11,344 bases of DNA from Candidatus Zhuqueibacterota bacterium (GCA_003854995.1 RQOI01000362.1:1-11344); one strand, 5' to 3'; positions 1 to 6,479 are shown, counted from the first letter of the stretch. Made by a program: numbers and translations. The notes: a model not told the origin generated them from the letters alone.

Positions 1-1367
1 ACCGCTGCCGGGGAGCCCTGCAGCATGCAGGTTCCCCACAGGTTGGGCGTATCCCAGGAGTGGTTATTCTCCGACCACCATTTGCGTTCGGCATCGCGGG
101 CGCTGCCATCATTGTCATTGGATTGAATCTCGAAACCAAACAGAACGCCTTGTTTGATCGGGATGGCCAGATCGCTCAACGGCATGGCGATTTCAATGGT
201 GAATCCGGAATCTGCCTGGCCAACGGCAAATTCGACATTCCCTTTCGGGAATCCCCAGTCTGCGCCGGTGCCATAGCCGAGTGTGATGTCATCCGTGGTC
301 GCGTACCAGTGGTTGAAGCGAATCTGCACATCATTGGCGCCGTCATAGGCAGCGCCCTGACTGTGGTCGCCATCGACGAACAGCTCGACGCCATCCTGTT
401 CCCAGGCATTGGCATGCTCATCGACGATGGCATCATCAAATTTGTCGAGAAAGATATAGAGTTTTTCAGCATCCCAGCCGATTTGGAAAGTGAAATAGTG
501 ATCGCTCCAGTAGTTGATATAGGGACGCGGATCCCACCATTCGGCTGCGCTCACATCATAGGCAAACGAGTTGCTCGTGTACACGGGCATTTTTTGCCAG
601 CCGGCATCGAGGACGCCATCGATGACCGGCGTGAAATCGACGGCCAGGACGGGCAATTGCTCGGCTACGACCAGGTTTGACAGCACGCAGGTGCCCCATA
701 ATTGTGGCGAGGCGTGCGTGTCGCCGCCGTGCATCCAATGGCCGATGGTCTCGCGATGGTCGCTGTCATTGTCATTGCTTTGCACCTCAAAACCGAATTC
801 CCAACCGGGTTCGGGTCCCAGCTGAACATTATACATCGGCATCTTGACTTCGGCCTGCCAGCCAAGATCGGTCTCGATCGCTTTGAATTCGATGTCATCG
901 CGGATGAATCCCCAGTCAGCGGTGTTGTTGAACCAGGCGTCTATTTCGTCCACTGTTTCATACCATACAGCGACGCGCAGCTGTATATCGTCGACGCCGT
1001 CATAGCCGGTGCCGTCCTGATTTTTGGAATTGTCCGCGTCAAAATAGAATTCAAAACTGTCCCGTTCCCATGGATTGGTGTGCTCGCCCTCGATATACTC
1101 ATCCTGACAGCGGTAGAAGAGGTAAATGTTCTCTTCATCCCACATCATGCGCCAGGTGGAATAGAGGTCGTACCAGTCATCCGACGGCGCAGTCTCCCAG
1201 CCTTCCATGTGAATCTCGGTGACATTTTTCCAGACGTCATCCATCTGGCCATCGATGACCGGCGGTATCAAGACCTTCGGCACCTCGACCAGATCATCGA
1301 CCGGAGTGGCGCTCGCTCCTCCGAGCAGGAAGAAACTGATTGCAAAGACGATAAAAATCTGTCGCAT
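1..1367 (-). CDS. Secreted protein with two tandem CBM9-like domains (3' end outside window)
   Basis: The reading frame is open from ATG at 1367 down to the left edge, about 455 codons with no stop. Residues 1-20 form a signal peptide (MRQIFIVFAISFFLLGGASA), so the product is exported. Two similar units of roughly 215 residues follow, at about 27-229 and 233-449. Each opens with a VIDGxxDxxW motif (VIDGQMDDVW, VIDGVLDAGW). Each contains a D-x-x-E-[FL]-[FY]-x-D strand and the motif SNDND, and each closes with LWGTC. This is the pattern of CBM9-type (carbohydrate-binding module family 9-like) domains, which commonly bind sugars. The start is supported by AGGAGAG (complement of 1373-1379), 5 nt upstream. 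An operator-like site and a leader element shared with the CBM9 gene at 11104 lie upstream. Plus-strand open frames over this gene are shadows. The ligand is unknown, and whether a catalytic or sorting domain follows lies outside the window. Confidence 0.88.
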   Translation of the reverse strand, partial: MRQIFIVFAISFFLLGGASATPVDDLVEVPKVLIPPVIDGQMDDVWKNVTEIHMEGWETAPSDDWYDLYSTWRMMWDEENIYLFYRCQDEYIEGEHTNPWERDSFEFYFDADNSKNQDGTGYDGVDDIQLRVAVWYETVDEIDAWFNNTADWGFIRDDIEFKAIETDLGWQAEVKMPMYNVQLGPEPGWEFGFEVQSNDNDSDHRETIGHWMHGGDTHASPQLWGTCVLSNLVVAEQLPVLAVDFTPVIDGVLDAGWQKMPVYTSNSFAYDVSAAEWWDPRPYINYWSDHYFTFQIGWDAEKLYIFLDKFDDAIVDEHANAWEQDGVELFVDGDHSQGAAYDGANDVQIRFNHWYATTDDITLGYGTGADWGFPKGNVEFAVGQADSGFTIEIAMPLSDLAIPIKQGVLFGFEIQSNDNDGSARDAERKWWSENNHSWDTPNLWGTCMLQGSPAA

Positions 1368-1416
1368 GGTTGCTCTCCTGTTTTTTTGGGTGTGATAAGG
1401 CCAAACAGCTGTGAGT

Positions 1417-1424
1417 AAACGATT
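1417..1424. promoter_or_regulatory. LacI-type operator-like core AAACGATT upstream of the CBM9 gene
   Basis: AAACGATT fits the AAnCGnTT core typical of LacI/GalR-family operators. It lies 50-57 bp upstream of the start codon of the minus-strand CBM9 gene. The identical 8-mer recurs at 3061-3068, overlapping the lacI promoter, and in reverse orientation at 2841-2848. It is probably a site for the LacI-family protein encoded at 3153. The flanks here (gta / ccc) are less symmetric than at 3060-3069, so binding may be weaker. Confidence 0.42.
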
Positions 1425-1435
1425 CCCTTCCCTGA

Positions 1436-1447
1436 GATCACCTCCTT
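1436..1447 (-). other. Shine-Dalgarno-like leader element AAGGAGGTGATC
   Basis: Read on the minus strand, this 12-mer is a near-perfect complement of the 16S rRNA 3' tail, yet no start codon follows at a useful distance. It ends about 70 nt upstream of the CBM9 start, which has its own ribosome binding site. The same AGGAGGTGAT followed 10-12 nt later by AATCGT occurs in the leader of the other CBM9 gene (11033-11058). It may be a conserved regulatory leader, a stand-by ribosome site or the remains of a lost leader ORF. On the plus strand it reads like the end of 16S rRNA, but the flanks do not match rRNA. Confidence 0.35.
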
Positions 1448-1466
1448 CGCGCAACTCTTTTTCTAG

Positions 1467-1613
1467 ATGATATCCATCGGCAATCCAGCCGGCATGTCGC
1501 ACACGGCGGGGCATTATGGGCCGGCCTGGCACAGCCGCTTTGCGCTCGAGCTCCACAGCGCTGCCCGTGAATTTAAAATCACCGTGAGGTTCCGATGTGA
1601 CAATATAAAATAA
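1467..1613 (+). pseudogene. Possible relic of an HPr-like phosphocarrier
   Basis: A 48-codon open frame starts at ATG 1467 without a ribosome binding site. It contains the string NPAG, then eleven extra residues, then WHSRFALELHSAAREFKITV. The second string resembles the HPr (PTS phosphocarrier) active-site region and helix 1, typically GLHARPA followed by a helix ending in A-x-x-F-K. His, Arg, Ala and the A-x-x-F-K spacing are kept, while the usual Leu before His is Trp and the usual Pro is Phe. The frame stops at about half the length of HPr (85-90 residues). The resemblance is judged by eye over about 25 residues and could be chance. If real, it is a truncated, degraded copy. Confidence 0.25.
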
Positions 1614-1646
1614 AATTTGCTCATGTAATACAGTAAAATGGCAAAT

Positions 1647-1667
1647 CCCGTAAAAGGTCGTTACGGG
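1647..1667. repeat. Inverted repeat CCCGTAA - 7 nt - TTACGGG
   Basis: Seven perfectly paired bases (1647-1653 with 1661-1667) enclose a 7-nt loop. The right arm, TTACGGG, is the same heptamer found in every unit of the 16-bp tandem repeat at 1741-1836. This arm-pair may therefore be a related or ancestral form of that repeat. No T-run follows, so it is not a classical intrinsic terminator. Confidence 0.7.
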
Positions 1668-1740
1668 TTATCAGAACTATCTAGCGCAAAACAGCACAAT
1701 ATACATCTATCTTTAGATTCAGATCGTTCGGCATATTCAT

Positions 1741-1836
1741 GTCCCTTACGGGATGTGTCCCTTACGGGATGTGTCCCTTACGGGATGTGTCCCTTACGGG
1801 ATGTGCCCCTTACGGGATGTGCCCCTTACGGGATGT
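1741..1836. repeat. Six tandem copies of a 16-bp palindromic unit GTCCCTTACGGGATGT
   Basis: Four identical copies (1741-1804) are followed by two copies in which T at position 2 is C (1805-1836). A decayed partial copy follows (around 1837-1852, containing GACGGGA). Each unit has TCCC-TTAC-GGGA, a stem with a 4-nt loop. On the plus-strand RNA the stem extends across units to CAUGUCCC / GGGAUGUG by two G-U pairs. Because 16 is not a multiple of three and the unit has no stop codon, all three plus frames are open and read a cyclic SLTGCVPYGMCPLRDV peptide. This is a consequence of the repeat and not good evidence for coding. No spacers occur between units, so it is not a CRISPR array. Confidence 0.95.
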
Positions 1837-1854
1837 ACCGGACGGGAAATGGAT

Positions 1855-1918
1855 TCGGACATACGTCCGATTGGGACAGATGTCCCAAATTACCCGCCCA
1901 GAATGGATATTCCGGGCG
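1855..1918. repeat. Three consecutive hairpins, each with a 4-nt loop
   Basis: Hairpin 1 is TCGGAC-ATAC-GTCCGA (1855-1870). Hairpin 2 begins at the next base: TTGGGAC-AGAT-GTCCCAA (1871-1888). Hairpin 3 is CGCCC-A-GAAT-GGAT-ATTC-C-GGGCG (1895-1918), nine pairs with one A/C mismatch. The stems differ in sequence but share the tetraloop design of the adjoining 16-bp repeat, and hairpin 2 reuses its GTCCC/GGGAC arms. The cluster lies downstream of the minus-strand genes at 1922-2634 and could end or stabilise their transcript. No uridine tract follows on either strand. Confidence 0.75.
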
Positions 1919-1921
1919 ATC

Positions 1922-2140
1922 TTATAGAGGGCTGTATGCTTTTTTATCAGGTTCTTGATGCTTTTGCCGCCTGTGACTGACCTTCGCCTCGCTCGCTTCT
2001 TTGAACATCGGCGCCAGCAGCGGATAACAATGCAGCATGCCGACGCCGGCCCTGAACGTTACATCGACGCCCGCGTCCCTGGCCTCATCATGAAATTGAA
2101 AAATCTGCTCTTCACGCTTTGCATTTTCACACCTTTCTCC
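1922..2140 (-). pseudogene. C-terminal remnant of an alpha/beta-hydrolase (esterase/lipase-like), frameshifted
   Basis: The minus-strand translation contains FHDEARDAGVDVTF, a few residues, then GMLHCYPLLAPMFKEASEA. This matches the last part of alpha/beta-hydrolase-fold esterases, where A-x-x-A-G-V-x-V is followed by G-M-x-H (the catalytic histidine) and a final helix. After EASEA the open frame becomes unrelated. The neighbouring minus-strand frame continues with SIKNLIKKHTALYK, a plausible final helix, which implies a frameshift. No nucleophile elbow (GxSxG) or N-terminal region is present. Upstream the sequence runs directly into the 3' end of the lipoprotein gene, so most of the gene has been deleted. 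There is no start with a ribosome binding site. The family call is good, the substrate unknown. Confidence 0.6.
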
Positions 2141-2175
2141 GATTGTGCTGCGATAAAAAACTGGTTCTTGCACTG

Positions 2176-2634
2176 TCATTTGCGGATGATAATTTTTTTC
2201 CATTCACCCGCGTAAATGGCCGGGCCGGGACAACTGTAGAGCTCTGTTATATAATAGTCCTGATCTTGGATGATTTTGCAAATCCCGACGAACGGCGTCC
2301 GGATGGCTCGATCTTTAAAAGCCTGTCGTAGAGCCGATGCGCTCGCATACGGTTGGCTCATAGCGCGGAACTGTTTAGAGATCGTGTCCGCGTGCGCTGA
2401 TGTCACATTGTCAAGATGAACGGTCAACAGCCAGGCTTGAGCATTTTGGGAGAAATAGCTTTCTACGAGCTCTTTCTCATCGGCTGAGATCTCCTGATCA
2501 AAATTGCCAAAGCTGTCAGCGATCTGGGTGATGGAGAGGCGTGCGCGTGCGTCGGCGCTCTCGGAAATGCTGATATTTTTATCGCAGCTAAAGATGAGCA
2601 GCAAGCTGCTTATCCATGACAGAAACTTGTTCAT
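2176..2634 (-). CDS. Small unrecognised lipoprotein, 152 aa
   Basis: The start at 2634 is chosen because AGGAG lies 8 nt upstream and because it begins a signal peptide, MNKFLSWISSLLLIFSC. The longer open frame from 2718 has no such features. The I-F-S-C end of the signal peptide resembles a lipobox, so Cys17 is probably lipidated and the protein anchored in the envelope. The mature part is acidic then mixed, about 135 residues with no repeats or membrane segment. It contains a helical stretch (SADEKELVESYFSQNAQAWL) and ends in EWKKIIIRK. I recognise no family. A weak possible promoter lies at 2747-2775. Downstream is the hydrolase remnant, and divergent to it is the lacI gene. It may be unrelated to the sugar cluster. 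Confidence 0.6.
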   Translation of the reverse strand: MNKFLSWISSLLLIFSCDKNISISESADARARLSITQIADSFGNFDQEISADEKELVESYFSQNAQAWLLTVHLDNVTSAHADTISKQFRAMSQPYASASALRQAFKDRAIRTPFVGICKIIQDQDYYITELYSCPGPAIYAGEWKKIIIRK

Positions 2635-2746
2635 CTGCAATTCTCCTTTGATGAAGAAATAGCTCGGCGCCTCGATTCTGCCGGCCGTAGCGGTTTGCTG
2701 CTGATCTGGGGCAGGCAAGGTCCTCGTTTGCTCTGCTGTGCAAAGG

Positions 2747-2775
2747 AATTTAATGTATTTTCAGCTCTTTAGCAA
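2747..2775 (-). promoter_or_regulatory. Weak possible sigma70 promoter for the small lipoprotein gene
   Basis: On the minus strand TTGCTA (2775-2770) and TAAATT (2752-2747) are 17 bp apart, about 113 bp upstream of the lipoprotein start. Both hexamers are only partial matches to TTGACA and TATAAT. Confidence 0.22.
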
Positions 2776-3027
2776 ATAACACCGATGAAATCGCGTAAAA
2801 CGTCAGTTGATGATGTTATGAACACAAGGCCAGAGTGCGCAATCGTTTATTCTATCATCAAGCTGAAAGCGCACTTGACAGTCCTGGCTGCACGGCAGGT
2901 CATCTGGCCGCTGGACATGCTATTAAAAAGCATATAAAACAATGTAATATAATGATATAAACGAATTCATAATCCGTGCGATATTGCCTCGCGTCACCTA
3001 GATGATGATGCAAGGATAAAAAAAGTC
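2776..3027. other. Intergenic region upstream of lacI, AT-rich in its right half
   Basis: No gene is seen in this stretch between the divergent lipoprotein and lacI genes. A TTGACA at 2875-2880 has no partner -10 box. The segment 2920-2975 is very AT-rich and includes TATAAT at 2948-2953 without a good -35, so a secondary promoter is possible. One operator-like 8-mer lies at 2841-2848. Confidence 0.5.
2841..2848. promoter_or_regulatory. Upstream LacI-type operator-like core (AATCGTTT)
   Basis: This is the exact reverse complement of AAACGATT, about 220 bp upstream of the copy at the lacI promoter. LacI-family tetramers often use an auxiliary upstream operator to form a DNA loop. That role is inferred; only the sequence match is seen. 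Confidence 0.35.
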
Positions 3028-3056
3028 TTGACAAACTGGGATATATTTAATAATAT
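3028..3056 (+). promoter_or_regulatory. Strong sigma70-type promoter for lacI and the genes behind it
   Basis: TTGACA (3028-3033), a perfect -35, is followed after exactly 17 bp by TAATAT (3051-3056), a good -10. Transcription would begin near 3063, leaving a leader of about 90 nt before the lacI start. No comparable promoter is seen in the 40-bp gap between lacI and the binding-protein gene, so this promoter may drive the whole downstream series. Confidence 0.75.
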
Positions 3057-3059
3057 GAA

Positions 3060-3069
3060 CAAACGATTG
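3060..3069. promoter_or_regulatory. LacI-type operator overlapping the transcription start (CAAACGATTG)
   Basis: The 10-mer is palindromic in CAA..TTG with a central CG. It begins 3 bp after the -10 box, covering the expected transcription start. A repressor bound here would block the promoter, so autoregulation is likely. The core AAACGATT is shared with 1417-1424 and 2841-2848. Confidence 0.55.
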
Positions 3070-3152
3070 AGCAGAATATTTTCGCTCCTGCGTGCGAACA
3101 GATCTGGCACGTCCCGATTTCTGCAAAGAACAGGAAGGGAGGAGCATCCAGC

Positions 3153-4175
3153 ATGCCCGCCACGATTAAAGACATTGCCCATCAGGCCGGCGTCTCGCTG
3201 TCGACGGTCTCGCGGGTGGTGAACGGCAAAGCGCTTCGCTATCGCATCAGCAAGGATACTGAGGCGAAGATCATGCAGGTCGCCAAAGAGTTGCACTATT
3301 CGCCCAATCAGCTCGCGCGCGGACTCAGGCTCAAAAAGACCCTCCTGATCGGCCTGGTCATTCCCGATATCTCCAATCCCTTTTTCGCCCATATCACGAA
3401 ACGAATTCAGAATCTGGCGCATCAAAAAGGCTATAGCCTGATCGTCTGCGATACGGATGAAAATCTCGATCTGGAAATCGAACACATCGATCTGTTGATG
3501 AGCAAGGGCATCGATGGTCTGATCTTGATGCCGGTTGGCCAGGAATCGAAACATCTTGCACCGCTGATTGAGCGGAATTTTCCCCTCGTCTTGCTCGATC
3601 GCTGCTTCGAGGAGATCGAGTCGATCTCTGTGCTCGTCGATGACTATCAGGGCGCCTTTGATGCGGTTTCGCATATCATCGAGAGGGGACATAGAAGAAT
3701 TGCCATCATTCAGGGTCTGCCCGGCACGAGCACCAGCTCGAACCGACTGCGCGGATATAAAGACGCCTTGCTGCAGAAGAATATAGAGATCGATGCGGAT
3801 CTGATCGTCGGCAGTGATTTTCGCGCGGAAAACGGCTATATCGAGACGAAAATTCTCCTGCACGTGCGAAATCGTCCGACCGCTCTGTTCACGACCAGCG
3901 ATCTGATAACGCTCGGTGCGCTCAAAGCCATCGATGAAGAGAACCTCGCTATACCCGATGATATGTCTCTCGTGGCCTTTGATGACATCGATTTCGCGCC
4001 CTATCTGTCGTCGCCTCTGACAACGGTGTCGCAGCCGAAAATGATCATGGGCGAGATCGCGGTCAAGATGCTGATTGACGCCATCATCACGCATCGCGTC
4101 AGCGCACAGAAAATAGTGCTGAAACCGCAGCTGATCGTCAGGAATTCCGTGCGACGGCTGGGCGACGGTCGCTGA
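3153..4175 (+). CDS. LacI/GalR-family transcriptional regulator, 340 aa
   Basis: This is a full-length LacI-family repressor, probably controlling the sugar-uptake genes that follow. The N-terminal helix-turn-helix (residues 5-24) reads IKDIAHQAGVSLSTVSRVVN, a textbook family signature. The hinge helix (about 50-60, SPNQLARGLRL) carries the A-R-x-L motif whose Leu inserts at a central CG step, in keeping with the AAnCGnTT sites found nearby. Residues 62-340 form the periplasmic-binding-like effector domain, with IGLVIPDISNPFF, a GIDGLIL strand, TTSDLITLGALKAI, and FDDIDFAPYLSSPLTTVSQP near the end. The start is set by a GGAGGAG ribosome site 7 nt upstream. A strong promoter and an overlapping operator precede it. 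The effector is unknown, presumably a sugar or oligosaccharide. A large antisense open frame across it is a shadow. Confidence 0.95.
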   Translation: MPATIKDIAHQAGVSLSTVSRVVNGKALRYRISKDTEAKIMQVAKELHYSPNQLARGLRLKKTLLIGLVIPDISNPFFAHITKRIQNLAHQKGYSLIVCDTDENLDLEIEHIDLLMSKGIDGLILMPVGQESKHLAPLIERNFPLVLLDRCFEEIESISVLVDDYQGAFDAVSHIIERGHRRIAIIQGLPGTSTSSNRLRGYKDALLQKNIEIDADLIVGSDFRAENGYIETKILLHVRNRPTALFTTSDLITLGALKAIDEENLAIPDDMSLVAFDDIDFAPYLSSPLTTVSQPKMIMGEIAVKMLIDAIITHRVSAQKIVLKPQLIVRNSVRRLGDGR

Positions 4176-4215
4176 GGCGCCGTTGCGCAGGTCAAAAAAT
4201 GATCGGGGAGCAAAG

Positions 4216-5520
4216 ATGAAAAAACTGTCATACATCACGTTGGGCGCTTTTCTGCTCTTTTGCCGCTGCGGCGAAAAAGAGTCGGCCGGCGATACGGTCA
4301 CCATTAAATTCTGGCACAGTTTCGTGGCGTCGACCATGCCGGCGCTGGAAGAGCTGCTCGACCGTTTTGAAGCCGAACATCCGCAGATCAAAATCAAGGC
4401 GCAATATATCCCGACCGGCGACGCGCTCATCCAGAAACTGATCACCGCGGTGCAGAGCAAAACAGCGCCGGATATCTCCTGGATCCACGCCGACTATCTG
4501 GGCAACCTGGTCGGCGCCGATGCGATCTATGATCTGGACCACTTCATCAAGGGCGAAAACGGCATTCCAGCGGCAGAGCTGGCCGATATCTATCCCTCCC
4601 TGATTCAGCTGGCGTCCTGGCGAAAGACGCTCTATAGCATGCCGATGGAGGCGACGAATCTCGGCCTGATCTATAACAAGGACCATTTTCGCGCCGCCGG
4701 CCTCGATGCCGAGTCGCCGCCGCAGAACTGGCAGGAATTGCACGACACTGCCTTGAAGCTGACCTTTGACAAGGATGGCGATGGCCGGTTCGAGCAGATC
4801 GGTCTTTTCGTCCCCATCTATCCGTCGTCCGGACCGCTGAACGCCTGGATGGTCTGGCAGTGGATGCCCTTTCTCTGGCAGGCCGGCGGCTATATGATCA
4901 ATGAGGAGCAGACCGAGGTGCTGTTCAACAGTCCGGCGGCGATTCAGGCGACAACCCTGTGGAAGAACCTCTACGACGCCCTCGACATGCGTTCGTTCAC
5001 CACAGACTATGACATCTCTTTTGCCGCCAACAGGATATCGATGGCGTTCGACGGTCCGTGGAATTTACCCCGCTTTGCCGAATTGCTCAAAGACATCGAT
5101 TGGGCGGTCGCGCCGCTGCCCGCCGGTCCGGTGAAAAGCGCCACAGTGACCGGCGGCGAATATCTCGCCATATTCAAGCAATCGCAGCATCCGAATGAAG
5201 CCTGGGCGTTCATCAAGTGGATCATTCAGCCCGAGATCCAGGCGTTCTGGTCCATGAAATCGGCCTATCTCCCGATCCGAAAAAAGACGCTCGAGATACC
5301 GGAATATCAGGCCTATCTTCAGGACCATCCGCATCTGCGCTCCTATGTCGAGCAGATGGAATACAGCCAGGCGCCGCGGCCCTTTGACTTTTACATGATG
5401 GAATCGACTCTGCTGCTGGCCGAAGCGCTCGAGCGGGCGACTCTTGGCCGGATCGATCCGGCGACGGCGCTGAATGAGGCGGCGCAGAAGGCGAGCAAGC
5501 TGCTGCAAATCGGTCAATAG
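4216..5520 (+). CDS. ABC transporter sugar-type substrate-binding lipoprotein (SBP family 1)
   Basis: This 434-aa protein is the extracytoplasmic ligand receptor of a carbohydrate ABC importer (SBP_bac_1, UgpB/MalE-like). The start at 4216 has GGGGAG 5 nt upstream. The open frame reaches 33 bp further back only through a TTG without a ribosome site. The N-terminus (MKKLSYITLGAFLLFCRC) is a signal peptide with cysteines at 16 and 18 but no standard lipobox, so lipidation is likely though not certain. The mature start TIKFWHSF, then PDISWIHADYLGNL, YSMPMEATNLGLIYNK and IKWIIQPEIQAFWS are typical of the family. DKDGDGRFE (185-193) is an EF-hand-like calcium loop known in this group. It lies 40 bp after lacI and 38 bp before the first permease. 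The ligand cannot be read from sequence. Confidence 0.93.
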   Translation: MKKLSYITLGAFLLFCRCGEKESAGDTVTIKFWHSFVASTMPALEELLDRFEAEHPQIKIKAQYIPTGDALIQKLITAVQSKTAPDISWIHADYLGNLVGADAIYDLDHFIKGENGIPAAELADIYPSLIQLASWRKTLYSMPMEATNLGLIYNKDHFRAAGLDAESPPQNWQELHDTALKLTFDKDGDGRFEQIGLFVPIYPSSGPLNAWMVWQWMPFLWQAGGYMINEEQTEVLFNSPAAIQATTLWKNLYDALDMRSFTTDYDISFAANRISMAFDGPWNLPRFAELLKDIDWAVAPLPAGPVKSATVTGGEYLAIFKQSQHPNEAWAFIKWIIQPEIQAFWSMKSAYLPIRKKTLEIPEYQAYLQDHPHLRSYVEQMEYSQAPRPFDFYMMESTLLLAEALERATLGRIDPATALNEAAQKASKLLQIGQ

Positions 5521-5558
5521 TCAGGTCAGGTGCAAAATGCATCCGTAACCCGTCATGG

Positions 5559-6479
5559 GTGGAACAGGTGAAAGAAAAATCTAAAAAGCTCAGAGCCACT
5601 AACCGCTCGTCCAGAGACGGGTTCAGCGCTGTGCTGTTCCTGTCACCGACAATGATCATCTTTTCAATGTTCATCATCATGCCGGTGCTGTTCTCTTTTT
5701 ATCTCAGCTTTCACAACTGGAACATGTTCAGTTCGCAACGCGACTTTGTCGGCTTGGCAAATTACATCCACATGCTGCAATCGCCCGATTTTTGGCGCGT
5801 CCTCAAAAATACGCTCGTCTACACGTTGGGGACTGTGCCGCTGAGCATGGCCGTTGCTCTCGCCGTCGCCCTGGTATTGAATAAAAAAATAATCGGCAAA
5901 AAATTTCTGCGCACCGCCTATTTCACGCCGGTGATCGTCTCCTCTGTGGCTGCGGCGGTGATCTGGCGATGGGTTTTTGATCCCAATTTCGGGCTGCTGA
6001 ATCACGTGTTCCGTCTGGTGGGCCTGCCCACCATCAACTGGCTGAATGAGCCGACGGCCGCCATGATCGCTCTGATCATCATGGGAGTGTGGAAATCCCT
6101 CGGTTTCAATATGGTTCTCTACCTCGCCGGCTTGCAGGGCATCCCGGAGCAATACTACGAGGCGGCAGAGATGGATGGCGCAAAGAGCCACGCAAAATTC
6201 TGGCATATCACTCTGCCGCTCCTCGGTCCCACCACTTTTTTTATCATGATCATGTCGGTCATCAACTCTTTCCAGGTCTTTGACATCGTCTACGTGCTGA
6301 CCCAGGGCGGACCTCTGGGCGCGACCAAGGTGCTGGTCTATTACCTTTACGAAAACGCCTTCAAGCTGTTCAATATGGGATATGCATCGGCGACGGCCTA
6401 TATCCTTTTTGCCATCGTCTTTGCGTTGACCCTGCTGCAGGTTCGTTATATGAGATCCAAAGTACACTATACCGTGTGA
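5559..6479 (+). CDS. ABC sugar transporter permease, MalF/UgpA type
   Basis: This inner-membrane subunit of about 306 residues belongs to the binding-protein-dependent transport family (COG1175 type). It has about six membrane helices, beginning with FLSPTMIIFSMFIIMPVLFS. The EAA motif that docks the ATPase is present at residues 201-207 (EAAEMDG) and continues to the downstream I-T-L-P-L. The frame has no ATG before the first membrane helix, so a GTG start is needed. GTG 5559 is given and GTG 5568 is an equal alternative; neither has a clear ribosome site. Translation may be coupled to the binding-protein gene 38 bp upstream. It overlaps the next permease by 4 bp (GTGA), typical of paired permeases that form a heterodimer. 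Confidence 0.93.
   Translation: MEQVKEKSKKLRATNRSSRDGFSAVLFLSPTMIIFSMFIIMPVLFSFYLSFHNWNMFSSQRDFVGLANYIHMLQSPDFWRVLKNTLVYTLGTVPLSMAVALAVALVLNKKIIGKKFLRTAYFTPVIVSSVAAAVIWRWVFDPNFGLLNHVFRLVGLPTINWLNEPTAAMIALIIMGVWKSLGFNMVLYLAGLQGIPEQYYEAAEMDGAKSHAKFWHITLPLLGPTTFFIMIMSVINSFQVFDIVYVLTQGGPLGATKVLVYYLYENAFKLFNMGYASATAYILFAIVFALTLLQVRYMRSKVHYTV

Noticed and set aside
60..1418. Two plus-strand open frames of about 206 and 238 codons
   Set aside because: They are antisense to the CBM9 gene, whose minus-strand frame shows a signal peptide and two matching domains. The plus frames lack a ribosome site and any motif.
1436..1447. End of a 16S rRNA gene (GATCACCTCCTT on the plus strand)
   Set aside because: The 12-nt match is isolated. 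The bases before it do not match the conserved 16S 3' region, so it is better read as a ribosome-site-like motif on the minus strand.
1741..1836. CRISPR array
   Set aside because: Units are directly adjacent with no spacers, only 16 bp long, and no cas gene is in the window.
1638..1980. Plus-strand open frames through the tandem repeat (SLTGCVPYGMCPLRDV peptide)
   Set aside because: All three frames are open only because the 16-bp unit lacks stops. There is no ribosome site, and outside the repeat the frames have no protein-like pattern.
2875..2880. TTGACA as a -35 box
   Set aside because: No -10-like hexamer occurs 16-19 bp downstream; the good promoter is at 3028-3056.
4199..4219. Six-codon ORF (ATG to TGA) overlapping the binding-protein start
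   Set aside because: It is too short and lacks a ribosome site of its own. The ATGA overlap is easily produced by chance.
2994..4460. 488-codon minus-strand open frame
   Set aside because: It lies antisense to lacI and the start of the binding-protein gene, both clear family members with ribosome sites. Its translation is rich in Arg, Asp and Gln with no domain pattern, as expected for a shadow frame in GC-rich coding DNA.
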